Of a stretch of DNA of 64,000 nt, positions 1 to 11,218 are shown piece by piece. The position numbers and the translations under genes were made by a program. The notes beneath the pieces are model-generated. The model did no database searches. It was not told where the DNA came from and saw nothing but the letters and a program-made list of their open reading frames with translations. The stretch is taken from positions 63,503,717 to 63,567,716 of the forward strand of contig OY998185.1 in NCBI GenBank assembly GCA_963921935.1, in the 5' to 3' direction. Each line of letters starts with the position of its first letter. The stretch's first letter is position 1. Source of the stretch: Galeruca laticollis. Taxonomy: Eukaryota; Arthropoda; Insecta; Coleoptera; Chrysomelidae.

Positions 1-310
1 TAATAATAAAGAAGTTTTCCATATGATTCCTTTATTTATCTGTTCATTGACGACTTCATAATAGGGCTCTCACGACTCTCTTCTAATTTCTCAAGGAAAT
101 CTAGCCCTTGTTTCTTCTCATAAATACGTAGTACTTCTAGTTCTGTATTCACACAGAGTAGATAATTTGCGTAATATGATTTCTCTGGCTGTATTAATGT
201 ATATGCTAGTGTTCATTGTGTATGTTTTCAAAATTTCGAATTGTTTGACCAATATAGCATTACATTCTGGACATTTAAGTTTATAATGTGAAAACAAATA
301 TATTCTCATT
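1..310 (-). mobile_element. Penelope-like element, 3' ORF fragment
   Basis: Read on the minus strand, broken frames give the C-terminal part of a Penelope-like GIY-YIG endonuclease: a KCPECNA zinc-ribbon-like start, then blocks matching the better preserved copy at 53390-53677 (ELEVLHICEKKQ-like, EVVNEQ-like). The copy carries frameshifts and is cut by the window edge. It lies directly upstream of the gene A exon and so probably sits in a gene A intron. Confidence 0.7.
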
Positions 311-377
311 AAAAAAGTCTGGTAAATACAATTCTTTTATTTAAATTTATACTTTTCTACATATTTTCATATTTTAG

Positions 378-973
378 ATCAAAGAGACATTTCCTCGGAG
401 ACATCGATCTTAGACACTGGAGCAGGATCTCTCGGTATATTTCTGGGAAACTCTGTAAAACATCTACCCGTTTCAGGACGCTATCAATACCGAATCCATC
501 ATCATTATCATAATAGAGATAAAGTATTAAAAGAAGTGCATGTACTGCCACGAGATATAACTTTATGTGAGGGCAATATGGGATCTTTTTGTCCAAATGG
601 AACGTGGGCACTTTGCACCAAAAACGAAGCAATCAGATGTATCAGTAGCCTATGGGCGACACAAGGATGTAACGAAGGACCATTCCAACATTGCGCTAAA
701 GCGGAACTACCTTGTTCGTTATACACACCAGAATGTAGGAATAGGATAGAAAAAAATTTCGACATTGATATTCCTTGTATTTCCATGTTAAAAATGTACG
801 TTGATTTGATTTATGTAAATGGGACTGTCATAGCTCAAGATTTGATCAAAATTTACCCACCGGAAATATTTTGTGTTACTGTTCTAGCTTTACCCGCCGA
901 ATTAACTGAAGGGGAAGAACTGTTTAATGCAGTTAATAGTATATTTGGAAAATTTGCTGTGAAAATGTTATAA
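378..973 (+). CDS. Gene A, terminal exon: ten-cysteine secreted family member (partial)
   Basis: The exon opens after an ATTTTAG acceptor at 371-377 with two bases completing a split codon (phase 1), then encodes 197 residues to TAA at 971-973. The order of motifs matches gene B: DTGAGSLGIFLGNSV, a His/Tyr-rich RIHHHYHN, GSFCP, IPCIS, FCVTVLALPAE and a C-terminal NSIFGKFAVKML tail. All ten family cysteines are present in the same order. Unlike B and C, the Tyr-rich stretch is shortened and the glycine motif lacks the LGRI ending. The upstream exons, including any signal peptide, must lie left of the window. The family is not one I can name. Function is unknown; secretion is inferred from the first exon of gene B. 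Confidence 0.85.
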
Positions 974-1820
974 ATTATAGTTTCTTGCTTCGTAATTGCT
1001 TATACCCATACAAAACACTTAACTCAACTCTCTTTGATAGAACCAGCTTAATTTCGAAGCGGAAATGAATTTCCTACTACTATGTGCGCGTTGAAATGTC
1101 GCTTATGAATGTGCCGTCACCATATTTCAAGGTCCCAAAGAGAAAACTATCGTATAAGAGAGTCACGAATATCTCTAAAATGTTTACGAACAACACCCTA
1201 AGGCACAACCTCGTCAAACTATCTAAGAATTTCTTTCCGAAAGTTTCTCTCATCGTAACCCTCTGCTGATTCCAAGCGAAAAGCGTAGTATTAGTGTTTT
1301 CTGAGTTCGGTTTGTTTGATATCTCGAAGAGTTGGCAAATGGAGGCTTTGGAATCAGCCGACGGAGGTGGTTTAGGAAAACAGATTCAAAGAATATAAAA
1401 TTTCACGTATATTTCTATGCTGTGATACCTACTGCATGAATAATTGCGAATTTAACAAAGGCAATTCAACATGGAAGCTCAAAAAATACTGTTTTGGTGG
1501 TGTTTTGAAATTTTGTTTGTATATATTTTTAGATTAGTTTTACACGAATATCAAGTTTGTCTACCGCAAATGATTTTTTTGGGAATAAACGTACAAAAAA
1601 TTATATTTTCCTAGTTCTTATAGAATATATGGGAAAACTAGCAATATAAAAACATACGCAGAGTTTGAGGTAATTATTTTGGGTAATTATAGAATAAAAT
1701 TATATACGTCATATATTTTAAATCTATCTTTTTAGTTCTGTATAATACAGAACGGAATTTCATAACTGCCTACATATCTTACGTAACTGACTCACTCTCG
1801 ACATCAATTTTTTTAAATAT
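974..1820. other. Noncoding flank of gene A
   Basis: AT-rich sequence 3' of gene A. An AATAAA at about 1583 is a possible late polyadenylation signal. The short open frame at 1084-1269 has no recognisable similarity and no supporting context. Nothing else is seen. Confidence 0.5.
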
Positions 1821-1821
1821 A

Positions 1822-1850
1822 CAGGGTGTCCCGCATAAGAACCAGGAAAG
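1822..1850 (+). repeat. Solo mariner-type TIR end
   Basis: The sequence TACAGGGTGTCCCGCATAAG has the CAGGGTGTCCC terminus typical of insect mariner-like elements and resembles the end of the complete element at 39958. No matching inverted end was found nearby, so it is a remnant. Confidence 0.4.
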
Positions 1851-1852
1851 GA

Positions 1853-2072
1853 ATAGATTTCACAAAGATGATTAAGATCAGTTCTCTTATTTATACATTC
1901 ACAGATTGAGATATGTATGTCATCTCCAAGAATATACTTTTTCTTTAGCCAATATTTTCATGTTGTGACCTTTCTGAAAACATGTTCCCCAGTGCACATC
2001 TCTCAGGATGCAATCTACAGTCACTTCTATGTGAGAAGACACGGTCCTTAAGTAACCTTCCAGTCTGGCCAA
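1853..2072 (-). mobile_element. Penelope GIY-YIG segment, inverted copy
   Basis: This is the reverse complement of the GIY-YIG segment at about 4240-4480, with small differences. It sits in inverted orientation directly in front of the RT segment at 2073. Such an inverted 5' piece is a well-known arrangement in Penelope-like elements. Confidence 0.7.
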
Positions 2073-2675
2073 TATATGGATGATATGCTTGACAATTTTT
2101 TGAATGTCCTTGCGTTCAATGTTTTTTCTATCAAGAAATATGTTGATGATGTCATTCTCTCCCTTCCTCGTTCAGAGTTAACAGAAACCTTGAATGTTTT
2201 CAATAGTTTTGACCAGTACATACAATTAACAATTGAAAAATATGACGATAATTGTAGTGGTCCTTTTTTGGACACGAAATTCATTCGTACTTCCAACAAC
2301 AACATTCTTTTTGATTGGTATAGAAAACCCATGAGGTCGGGTAGATACATTAACTATTTGTCATACCATAGACAATCAACTTGGTTAAACAGTTAAAACA
2401 TCCAGTTCTAAAAATCTCTGATCTTTCTTCTCATAATAAAAACCTAAAGATTCTTCATGATATTTTCAGACAGAACTCCTATCCTGTTCCCCTACTGAAT
2501 ATGATTCTGTATGGCACACCAGCAGTCGATCATTCCCATGATAATAATTTCAAGGAAAGCCATATTAATAACTATAATTCTAATAATAACTTGTTTAATA
2601 ATAATATTGATGATAGTTTAGATAATGTTTTGAATAACAATAATAATGATAATATGATAGATATTGCTCTAACTC
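2073..2675 (+). pseudogene. Penelope-like reverse transcriptase fragment
   Basis: The frame at 2076-2396 starts within the RT palm and contains the catalytic KKYVDDVILSLP block, followed by FLDTKF and a FDWYRKPMRSGRYINYLSYH block, all typical of Penelope RT. A frameshift near 2385 moves the reading to a second frame giving VKQLKHPVLKISD and LLNMILYGTP (thumb region), which then dissolves into an Asn-rich tract of AAT/AAC codons. Sequence upstream of the palm is missing. The fragment is interrupted at 2676 by a hAT end. It is inactive as it stands. Confidence 0.8.
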
Positions 2676-3317
2676 AGTGGTTCCCAACCTTTTCTGGACC
2701 ACCACCTCCTATAGAAGAGAACAAAAATTCAGCCATATAGGACGAAGGAAATGCAATTCACAACTTCTGTACTATTGTCCATAATCCAGGATAGAGAACT
2801 GGTATTGGTTTTTGAAGCCAGAACTCTTGCTATCCACGTTTGAATTTTACTTTCAGTTCTTCGTTAGTTGTGAGTTCTAATAGCTCCTCTTCCAAATTTG
2901 ATGAGCCTTCAGTATTTGTGTTTGCGAAAGGATCTATAACCCAACTTGGTATTTCCATGTTTGAAATATCTCGGAAACGCTCTGTAAAATCAACATGAAG
3001 AACTTCCAAGTAGTGGCAGGAAGTAAGTAAATCTTCCGGTTTTGCAGACACTATTGATAATGTGGGAAAATGGTTGTACTCACCTCTACCAAGATTTCTT
3101 TTGAATATGAGAAGTTTTCCTGCAAAAGCAGCTATGACGTTTTTAGTTTTGATTAAATTTAAATCATCATCTTGCAATTGTAGATTAACTTGATTAAATA
3201 CTTTAAACAGGTCCGTCAAATAAGCGATGTCATTTTTTAACGTAATCAGGTTTTCGTGCAATTGTTCGTTTTCTTCAACAAATTCCAATACTGAGGGGTC
3301 TACATCGGACAAACAAG
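2676..3317 (-). mobile_element. hAT transposon fragment (ZBED5-like transposase, C-terminal part)
   Basis: The left boundary CAGTGGTTCCCAACC at 2676 is a typical hAT terminal inverted repeat. On the minus strand an open frame (2830 to about 3315) reads DIAYLTDLFKVFNQVNLQLQ, then NVIAAFAGKLLIFKRN, FPTL and HVDFTERFRDI. This is the pattern of the central-to-late part of ZBED5/FAM200-like hAT transposases. The frame runs on into antisense of the neighbouring Penelope sequence up to 3387, and that extension is not real protein. The zinc finger and catalytic N-terminal part are absent, and no second TIR is visible. Confidence 0.7.
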
Positions 3318-3975
3318 TCAGTATTTGAAAAACAGAATAAATAGTCACAAATATGACAAACGAAACAAAACGGCACTCACTATCCATGTTTCAGAAAACC
3401 AACATGAATTTGATTTCGAAAACACAAAAATTCTTCGAAGTGAAAACCACACAAAAAAACGCGAAGTTCTAGAAATGATAGAAATACAAAGAAAAACCAG
3501 TTCCGTAAATTTAAAGACTGACACAAAAAATCTTAGTAAAATTTATAATAACATCATAAAAACTTAGAAATATAGAGAAACACGTGGCACATTCCAAATA
3601 TAATAAATTTATTACCACTCCCTATATAAATATGAAATCCATTTAATACCACTCCCTATATAAATATAAAATCCATTTTAATACCAGTCAACACAAAAAC
3701 GACACATTAAAACCTCGTTACGGCTGCTTTCATTGCATAGAACAAATACTCGTATATTCCAATACAAATTTCCATCAATGAATGTCATATTTTTAAAATG
3801 TTCGTTTTGTTTGGGTGTGAGTTATATTCTGTTATGTGATGCGTCCTAAAACATCTATAAAATATATTAAATAATCAAATGAACGTTCTGTCGAAGGTGA
3901 GATTTATTTGTTTTGCTTTTAAAAATTCTTTCTGTAGCTTGTATCATTTCTTTTAGTTTTAACAAAAATTTTATT
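3318..3975 (+). mobile_element. Second Penelope-like family: endonuclease C-terminus and 3' tail
   Basis: The frame from about 3318 to 3567 reads LKNRINSHKYDKRNKTALT, then HEFDFENTKILRSE, KREVLEMI and a terminal IYNNIIKT. This is the C-terminal half of a Penelope GIY-YIG domain from a different family than the flanking pieces. A noncoding tail follows, including a roughly 40-bp direct duplication at 3612-3690 (ACCACTCCCTATATAAATAT). The tail ends with a hammerhead-like motif at 3977. Confidence 0.7.
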
Positions 3976-3976
3976 T

Positions 3977-4004
3977 CTGATGAAGGTCATGGAAAGACCG
4001 AAAC
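3977..4004 (+). ncRNA. Hammerhead-ribozyme-like core in Penelope 3' tail
   Basis: CTGATGA is followed by one unpaired A, a GGTC/GACC stem with a 7-nt loop, and GAAAC. This is the order of the hammerhead catalytic core (CUGANGA, stem II, GAAA). Hammerhead motifs are known from Penelope-like elements. The extra nucleotide before stem II departs from the canonical fold, so activity is uncertain. Confidence 0.5.
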
Positions 4005-4035
4005 GTAAAATAAAAATGTATTAACTACTAGTTAA

Positions 4036-4083
<48 letters not shown>
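4036..4083. repeat. (TA)n microsatellite
   Basis: About 48 bp of TA dinucleotides with one C interruption separate two Penelope pieces. Similar TA tracts flank the Penelope palindrome at 20492-22244. Confidence 0.9.
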
Positions 4084-4087
<4 letters not shown>

Positions 4088-4556
4088 CTCTTTGCCCTAT
4101 ATTTCTGAGGTTACTCTCAAACTTACTCGTATATTTAGCAAGTTGGATAATGTTAAGATTGCTCATAGAACAGTTAAGTATAAGACTCCACCTTTACATC
4201 AATCGAGATTAGTTTATTGTATTCCATGTTCAGACTGCAATCTTGAATATATTGTCCAGACTGGAAGGTTACTTAAGGACCTTGTCTCCTCACATAGAAA
4301 TGACAGTAGATTGCATCCTGAGAGATGTGCACTGGGGAACGTGTTTTCAGAGAAGGTCACAACATGAAAATATTAGCCAAAGAAAGAAAGTTGTCTCAAC
4401 GTATATTCTTGGAAAGGACATATATATTTCAAACTGATAATTGTATGAATGAGAGAACTGATCTTAATCATCTTAGTGAAATCTATTCCTATCTATTGAT
4501 GCTTGATAAAAATAGCACAACTTGGTGGGGATTTTCACTTGATTCTATTTAAGTCA
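4084..4556 (+). pseudogene. Penelope-like GIY-YIG endonuclease domain, broken
   Basis: The reading at 4092-4367 gives LVYCIPCSDCNLEYIVQTGR, i.e. a paired-cysteine motif followed by YIxQTGR, the signature of the Penelope endonuclease; the usual glycine of YIGQTGR is replaced by Val. It continues as SSHRNDSRLHPERCAL. Frameshifts near 4350 and 4440 pass the reading on to segments resembling HNMKILAKERKLSQRIFLER and DLNHLSEIYSYLL. The same family supplies the inverted piece at 1853-2072 and probably the RT at 2073-2675. Confidence 0.75.
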
Positions 4557-5950
4557 TTTTAATTTGAATCTATTTTTTCAAAAAAATTTGCTGTTTAATG
4601 AATGATTAGTTCAATCTTGATCAATGATTGATGATTACTCTCAACTTCATAATCTGATCATTCTCATTTAGCATAATTGTTGATTCATTTTTATTTTAAT
4701 ATTGGTAATAATAACGATATTCAATTTTTCTTTATCCAACATAATTTGTATTGTATTTTGCTCACCCTGTTTGGTGGACCACTAATATATTTATTTATTT
4801 GTTGGAGGGGTAGAAATGCAAACGATTCTCTCAACTTTTCAGTTGGTAGTCATGATCAAACTTTTTGACATGACGTTCCAGTTTTAACCTCCATTTTCTG
4901 AATACATGGTGCTATTAAAACGCACCTGCCCGACTCTTAATTGTCGGCTTTTTTAAATTTCAATTTTAAATAATTTTAACAATGTGATTTGTGTTATTTT
5001 CTTTAGACAATGTCTTACTACATACCTAACTGACAGGATGAAATTTTATTCTAGAAGGTTAGGTTATCATAATCAATGTTTTATAATCAGATTACGAGAA
5101 ATATTAGGAAACTTATCTTTATCATGGCAGATATATTTTAATACAGATTCTATAAAAATAAGAAGGAAATAGCATAATTAACCTAATTCTACCCAGATAC
5201 TGTTGGTTTATATTGATCAATAGAAAATGTTATTATTGGACAGGAACTTCCTAACGAAAAAATAATATTAACGGAAGTATATTTTTAAAAGTCAGTAGAT
5301 ATACGTATTAATATAATTTTAAGTGATTTCAAAAGTTTAGAAAGCAAACAAAAATTTATTAGTAACATATTATAAAATTTAAGACTTATATGAGTGGAAA
5401 AATGTTTATACAGGCTGTATTATTTGTAATGGAAATGAAAATAAGTATTACGATTTATTATTAAGATAATTTTCGAGCTTTTGAAAAAATAGTGCACAAA
5501 AATGAGGAAATAAATTTTGGAATTAGTTCCAATTCTCTGTGAGTAAGACGATTTCGATATTATCAAATAATGTTTTATATTACTTATTGATGTATTAGTT
5601 GGAAAATAAATATTTGTAACATAAAAATCTCAAGGAATATATGTTTGCTCAGTTGAAACTTTTCAATCTTGTTATGTTGGTTAGTGCTATAAGCATTAAA
5701 TAGGCCAATTTATTCAGTAAAACTAAATTTTCATCTTCACTTTGATGTTAACATGTTATTAGAGAGGGTCGTCCAGCATTTAGGGACTGTGCATATATCA
5801 ACTTATACTCTGGAAATCAATAACTGCTTTGTCTTAAAAGATACGAGAAAACGTCTTATAACAAAGTCAGAGAGTAAAGAGCTTCACATTTCATAATTAT
5901 ATTGAAATATACAATGCTTTGTATAAGGTAATAGCATATCAAAGTTATGT
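4557..5950. other. AT-rich noncoding stretch
   Basis: No recognisable coding sequence on either strand. It probably includes the untranslated tail of the Penelope copy up to about 4980; the remainder is AT-rich spacer. Confidence 0.5.
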
Positions 5951-6019
5951 TATTTCTAATGGGACACCTTATATATTATCTTCATTGTTACTATCAAAGA
6001 TATGACCACTTTAATGTAA

Positions 6020-8610
6020 AAATCCTTCATTCTTTCTTTCCTTCTATTTTTATTTCCTCGTTTTCTTCTCTCTCTTTCTTTCTTCTCTCCATTCATTCTT
6101 TCTTTATTGAAGTCAAACTTTTTATGGGACACTACAGAAGTGTTGTCGAAAATATACAAAAATTAAATTAAAGTGTCTCCCAAAATTGTGGTTTATTTAA
6201 TAAAATAATTTCTTAAAAAGAATATATATTTTCGATTGTTTTTTATTGTAAATGGATTTATAGTCAATCTGAAAAACTATTGTTTTTATTTTGGAAAAAA
6301 TGTTTTTGTTTCAATTTTTTTAATCGTTTCATTCTTTCTTTCCCTCTATTTTTTCTCGTTTTTTTCTTTCTTTTTTCATTTATCCTTCTCTTTCTTTCTT
6401 CCTCCCCTCATTCTTTCTTTTCTTCTTTTATTTATATCTTTCTTTCCTCCATTCAGTCTTTCTTATTTCTTCCTTTCTTTTCTACCTCCTTTCCTTATTT
6501 TCTCCTTTTCAATATTTCTTCCCCATTTTCCTTATATCTTCCTTTCCTTGCTTCTATCGATATTAACTTCTTTCTTTCTTTATTTGTTTGTTCATTTATT
6601 TCATCTTCCATTCTGTTCTCCTCTCTTTCCTTCAATCTTCATTGTCCTCATTTTTCTTTCTACTTTTCTTTCTTCCTCTCTATATTTATTTCCTTATCCA
6701 TTCTTCGCTTTACTTATTTATTTCTCACCAATATTCTTATATTCCGTAACAAGACTTTATGTCAGAATATTAATAATTAATATTATCCGGTTGGGTGGTG
6801 TGAACCTTTAAATTAAGATAGGAGGTTCCGGTGACAGGATGTTAAGCCATGCCCTTTTCTACTTCCTTCCTACATTTATTTATTTATTTCCTTCCTTCTT
6901 TCTTTACTCCTCCCTTTCGTTCCATTTTTTCTTTCGTAATTTCTTCCTTCTATCTTTATTTTCCCTTTCTCTTCATATATTCCTCTCTTCCTTACTTTCA
7001 TCCTACCTTTCATTCTTTCTTCACTAATTTAGTTTTCTCTTCCTTTCTCTATTTACTTATTCTTCTTCCATCATTTCTTCCTCTTTCTTTTCCTTCTTTC
7101 ATTCCTCATTTATTTCTTTTTTCTGCCTTCCTCTCTTTCATTATTTTCCCGTTTATTCTTTCTTTCTCAACTTGTTTCTATTTTTATTTCCTCTCTTCAT
7201 ACTTTATTTTTTCATTATTTCTTACCTTGCTTCTTTCTTTCTTTCCTCTTATCTTTATTTCCTATTTACTTGTTGCTTTCTTCCATCTTTTATTCCCTCT
7301 TTACTTAATAATTTCTTTCCTTCTATCCTTATTTTTTCTTTCTTCCTTTCTTCTCTTCTTTTATGATTTCCTTGTTTATTCTAGAATTAATTTATTTTTC
7401 TCCTCCTTTCTTTCTTTTAACGTCATTTCCTCGTTTTTTCTTTCTTTCTTGCCTCCATTCATTCTTTCTCTATTTATTTATACCATCACTTCCATTTTTC
7501 CTTATTTCCTACTTTTGTTTTTCATTTATATACTACTTTCTTCCTTCACTTATCTATTTCTTATCTACATACAAAATAGTCCGGTTGAGTGGTGTAAATC
7601 GTTTAATTAAGATACCCGCATAGAAAAAATTCGACGGTACGAGTTCAGGTGACCGAGCGGGTCGTTCCATTAGACCTCATCGTTCAATTTATGTTACCAG
7701 AACATAATTAAACTAATTACCGTCTTCTTGTAAATCCACACTATTGCGCTGGATGGTGAGGAATATATTAGTTCACCAATTGCCTTTTGCGGTCCCAGAC
7801 CCGGATAAAACAGAAAGGTTCCTTCTTCCTCGGGCGCCACATTATCAGCGAACGTTAGCAATCATATTGGCTATTATCTTATTACCAGCATTCTTAAATA
7901 GTGGTGCACTTGGTCTCTGGAACAACTTCAGCCGGCTCCGGAGCCAAGATATGAGGTCATCTTCTACTTTCTTCCTCCTTTTATGTATTTCTCTCCTTCT
8001 TTTTTTCATTCCTTCTATATGTATTTCCTCTTTCGCTCTTTCAGCATTCTTCCTCTCTTTTTTTCTTTCTTTCTTTCATCTCACCTTTTATTCTTTCTAT
8101 ACTAATTTATTTATTTCCTCATTTTTTCTTTCTTTCTCATTTCTTCCTCTCTCACTTTCTTTCCTCCTTTAATGCTTTATTTTTATTTATTTCTTCTCCC
8201 TTTCTTTCTTTCCTTCTATCTTTATTTCTGCGTATATTATTTCCTTCTTTATTTATTCCATCTTTATTTCCTCTATTCATTCCTTCTTCATTGATTTCTT
8301 ATCTTCCGTTTTTCTTTCTTTCCTGCTTTCTCTACTACCTCTTTTTTCTTTCTTTCTTCCCACCTTTTATTCTTTTTTAAATTATGTATCTCTTTCCTTC
8401 CTCCTTTCTTCTTTTCTTCTATCTTTATTTGCTTGTTTTCCTTTATTTCTTACTTCCATTCTTTCCTCCCTCCTTTTATTCTCTCTTTATTCACTTGTTT
8501 CCCATTTTTTTCTCTCTTTCTTCTCTCCTTTCATTCTTGCTTTATTTATGTGTCCCTTTCCTTCCTGTTTTCTTTCGTTCCTACTTTCATGATTCATTTA
8601 TTTTCTTTAC
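6020..8610 (+). repeat. 2.6-kb pyrimidine-rich repeat region (CTTT/CCTTCTTT type)
   Basis: The plus strand is almost purely C/T with scattered A in three blocks (about 6020-6765, 6845-7565, 7960-8600) of imperfect TTTCTTTCCTTC repeats. The long open frames here encode only Phe/Leu/Ser-rich peptides and are artefacts of composition. Non-pyrimidine islands between the blocks are related to each other: CCGGTTGGGTGGTGTGAA at 6788 resembles CCGGTTGAGTGGTGTAAA at 7580, and the islands at 7738 and 8625 share about 200 bp. The array therefore looks like a tandem arrangement of roughly 0.8-0.9-kb units. Confidence 0.8.
7738..7960. repeat. Conserved island of the pyrimidine-rich array, copy 1
   Basis: Shares blocks such as TTCACCAATTG, ACCCGGATA, AAAGGTTCCTTCTTC and CAGCGAACGTT with 8625-8850. 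It may derive from an unidentified retroelement; I cannot assign it. Confidence 0.55.
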
Positions 8611-8624
8611 TATGAGTCAACAAT

Positions 8625-8855
8625 ACTACAGTGGTAAATTAGGAATATAGTAGTTCACCAATTGTCTCTTCCGATCCTAAACCCGGATAGAAGAGAAAGG
8701 TTCCTTCTTCTTCGGGTGCTGTGTCCTCAGCGAACGTTGGCAATAATATTAACTGTTATTACTGTATTCACAGCTGCACTTGGTCCTGCTGGAGCCACTC
8801 CAGCAGATTCCGGGGACATGATTTTTGGCTTCTGCTCTTTTGACTTCTATTTTAC
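8625..8855. repeat. Conserved island of the pyrimidine-rich array, copy 2
   Basis: Diverged copy of the 7738-7960 island, following the third pyrimidine block directly. No intact coding frame is convincing. Confidence 0.55.
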
Positions 8856-8879
8856 ATTGTATCATCAAATGTAGGACAT

Positions 8880-10106
8880 TGTAGGGTTTTATTAGGTGTC
8901 GCATTATATCCGCAACATATTCCAGTTTCCTAATTTTTATTGGTTATGTAAAAATACTTTGAACCTTTTTAACCGACGTAGGTGTCCTATCAAGCAAATA
9001 TTGGGATGGTAAAATTTGCTAAAGGAAATTTATTTAATTTTTTTTTCACGACTATCATTATATTTTTGATAAATATAATTATCAATTATACCCACCACAC
9101 GTGTCTGTCTATCTTCATACATTCAGACATTGTTCACTTACGATCTCCTGGTGTCCACAAACATTTTTTTATGGAAGGGAGGATAGTTTGATCATGTGAA
9201 AATAATACAGAAACGTACCATAGGAATATGTTCTTTATTGTCTCTTAAACATTCTAATTACAATTATTATATAAACAATTTAAAAGGTAATAAAAATGCG
9301 TATAGATATTAACACAGAAATATTTGGCAAAAACGTTTTGTTTCGTTAAGATCACAGAGAGTTGATAAAAAATGAAATGTATAGACAGCGAATTGAGAAC
9401 ACGTTTTTAGTGTTTTCAAGAATTTAATCGGCTAGATTTTTTAGTTAATTTTGAAAATATTGTGATAATAATAAATCAATATCTTTAGTACTACTATCTT
9501 CAAGATTCTGTTTAATTTATTGATTTCTCACAGTATTACTTACATCATTCGTATCTATTAACCAAACATAAGGTTTCTAGTTCTATTTTTGAATGTAATA
9601 TAAAAATGTTGTTCATGTACATTTCGTTAATTTTCAGAAGGTCATTAAGTTGAAAATAGTATTATTATTACGTTTTGAATAGAGAAACTTCATAACATTT
9701 GTATAGTTTGGTATATACAAAAATCCACTAACCATATTTATAGAGGAGTACACTGAGAAACATTGTTAATTAAACTCCAAACTGGTGTAATGATGTTAAA
9801 TTTTAATATGTATTTAAATTTTGAGTGCAGGAAAAAGATAACACTCATCGGTATTTTCAGGAAAAATAATTGAAACTAAAAGCAATCTTTAAAACCATTT
9901 AAACACATTTTTTTCAGCAGAGTTTGTTATAAGAATTTTTTCCTTAAGGTTACCTTGGTTGCCATCCTTTATTTATCACCCTGTACAATATCAATAATCA
10001 TAAATAATAGAAAATATAATTATAAACAAAATTGTCCATAAAAGATAATTTAAAAAAATTAGATGTACTTTGGCATTTTAAACGCAATTTGTAGAAATTT
10101 AACACA
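8880..10106. other. AT-rich 3' flank of gene B
   Basis: No coding sequence seen. On the minus strand a candidate AATAAA lies at about 9972-9967, some 135 bp after the gene B stop. It overlaps a TACAGGGTGATAAATAAAGG motif on the minus strand (about 9986-9967) that resembles a mariner-type terminal sequence. Confidence 0.45.
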
Positions 10107-11071
10107 TCATGCTAAACCGAATAGCCTTACAGCTAACCTACCAATTATACCATCAGCATTTTCGATAACTTTTTCATTTTCAGGAATTTTTCTTTCAGCT
10201 GGTAGAGCCAAAATAGTAACACAAAACGTTTGAGGAGTCGCCGGTTGTGGAGTAGTTGTTACAGGTGAAGCAGTAGTAGTACTATTACTATTAATATCAG
10301 TACCATTAATATTAGTACTATTTTTATTAATATCAGTACTATTTGCGTTAGTATCTACGATAACTACAGTATTATTGACAAAAGTAACGTTGGCAAATAT
10401 TTTAGCGGTAGAAATACATGGTATACTAACATTAGTAGTTTGTCTCAAGGTTTCAGTACATTCTGGAGACGTATTGTTCAAACAAGGTACTGAACTTCTT
10501 ACGCAATTTGTATTCCTTACATCAGTACATGGTACTGTAGTTGACGCACTAGCTACACACATCACAGCTCCATTATTAGTACATAAAGGAGTAGTGTTAG
10601 CTGGACAGAAAGACCCAGTATCGCCTACGCAAGTAATAACCGCGTTTGGTTGAATTGTAGCTTCTCTAGGTACTGAATCACTGTTATGGTAGTAGTGGTG
10701 AACAGTGTAGTGGTCGTATCTCGGTACTGTATCGTAATAACTGCTAGAGTGATAATAGTAACTTGGAGTCGAAATTCGACCTAATGAATACCCTAGGAAA
10801 AATCCTAAATTTCCGTGACCTGTATCGGTGGTACTGTAATGATAAGTAGGTACGTAAGCTGGTGGATGGTAATTATTATTAACTATGGTCACTCCTGGTG
10901 TCGCGTGCGGGGTATAAGCTGGTGGAGCATGGTAACTTCCTGAACTGTAAGCTGGGTGTCCGGCAGGGCTATAAGCTGGAGGAGGGAAGTTGTAGCCTGT
11001 CGATGGGGTACCATATCCTGCCGGATTGTAATGAGGATTGTACGCTGGTGGTTTTTCTCCGTAATGGCCGC
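10107..11071 (-). CDS. Gene B exon 5: ten-cysteine domain
   Basis: The exon starts after TTTTTTCAG (AG at 11073-11072) in phase 1 and encodes 320 residues plus the split codon, to the stop at 10109-10107. The first 80 residues are Pro/Tyr/Gly-rich (PPAYNPHYNPAGYG-like units). Then come GNLGFFLGYSLGRI, PSYYYHSSSYYD, RYDHYTVHHYYHN, and cysteines at whole-protein residues 364, 372, 380, 388, 398, 406, 413, 421, 435 and 500. VSIPCISTAKI and FCVTILALPAE are shared with genes A and C. A Thr/Asn-rich linker with repeated NST sequons lies between cysteines 9 and 10. There is no in-frame ATG at the exon start, so it must be spliced to an upstream exon. Confidence 0.9.
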
Positions 11072-11218
11072 CTGAAAAAATTGTTTAATTTATACAAAAC
11101 TATTAAGATTTCTTTTGTTAGTATGGATACTGTTGTAACACCCTGTATATCAAATTATTAAACATTCAAAGACATGCTTGTCACGTACTATTAGAGTCAG
11201 CTTTTGGAATATCTATAT

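Noticed and set aside
2830..3387. Full 185-residue frame with an apparent signal-like start
   Set aside because: The N-terminal 20-odd residues are antisense of a Penelope ORF; only the part below about 3315 is genuine hAT sequence.
6236..7610. Long open frames of 166-253 codons rich in Phe, Leu, Ser and Tyr
   Set aside because: They are translations of CTTT/CCTT repeats, open in several frames at once, with no conserved domain; artefacts of composition.
7744..8172. 142-codon frame in the pyrimidine array
   Set aside because: Its first half is a repeat island also found at 8662 in a broken form and the rest is pyrimidine-repeat translation; not a gene.
11084..11161. Possible extra exon just upstream of gene B exon 5
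   Set aside because: No acceptor/donor pair and no family motif; the phase-1 acceptor at 11072 already joins well to exon 4.
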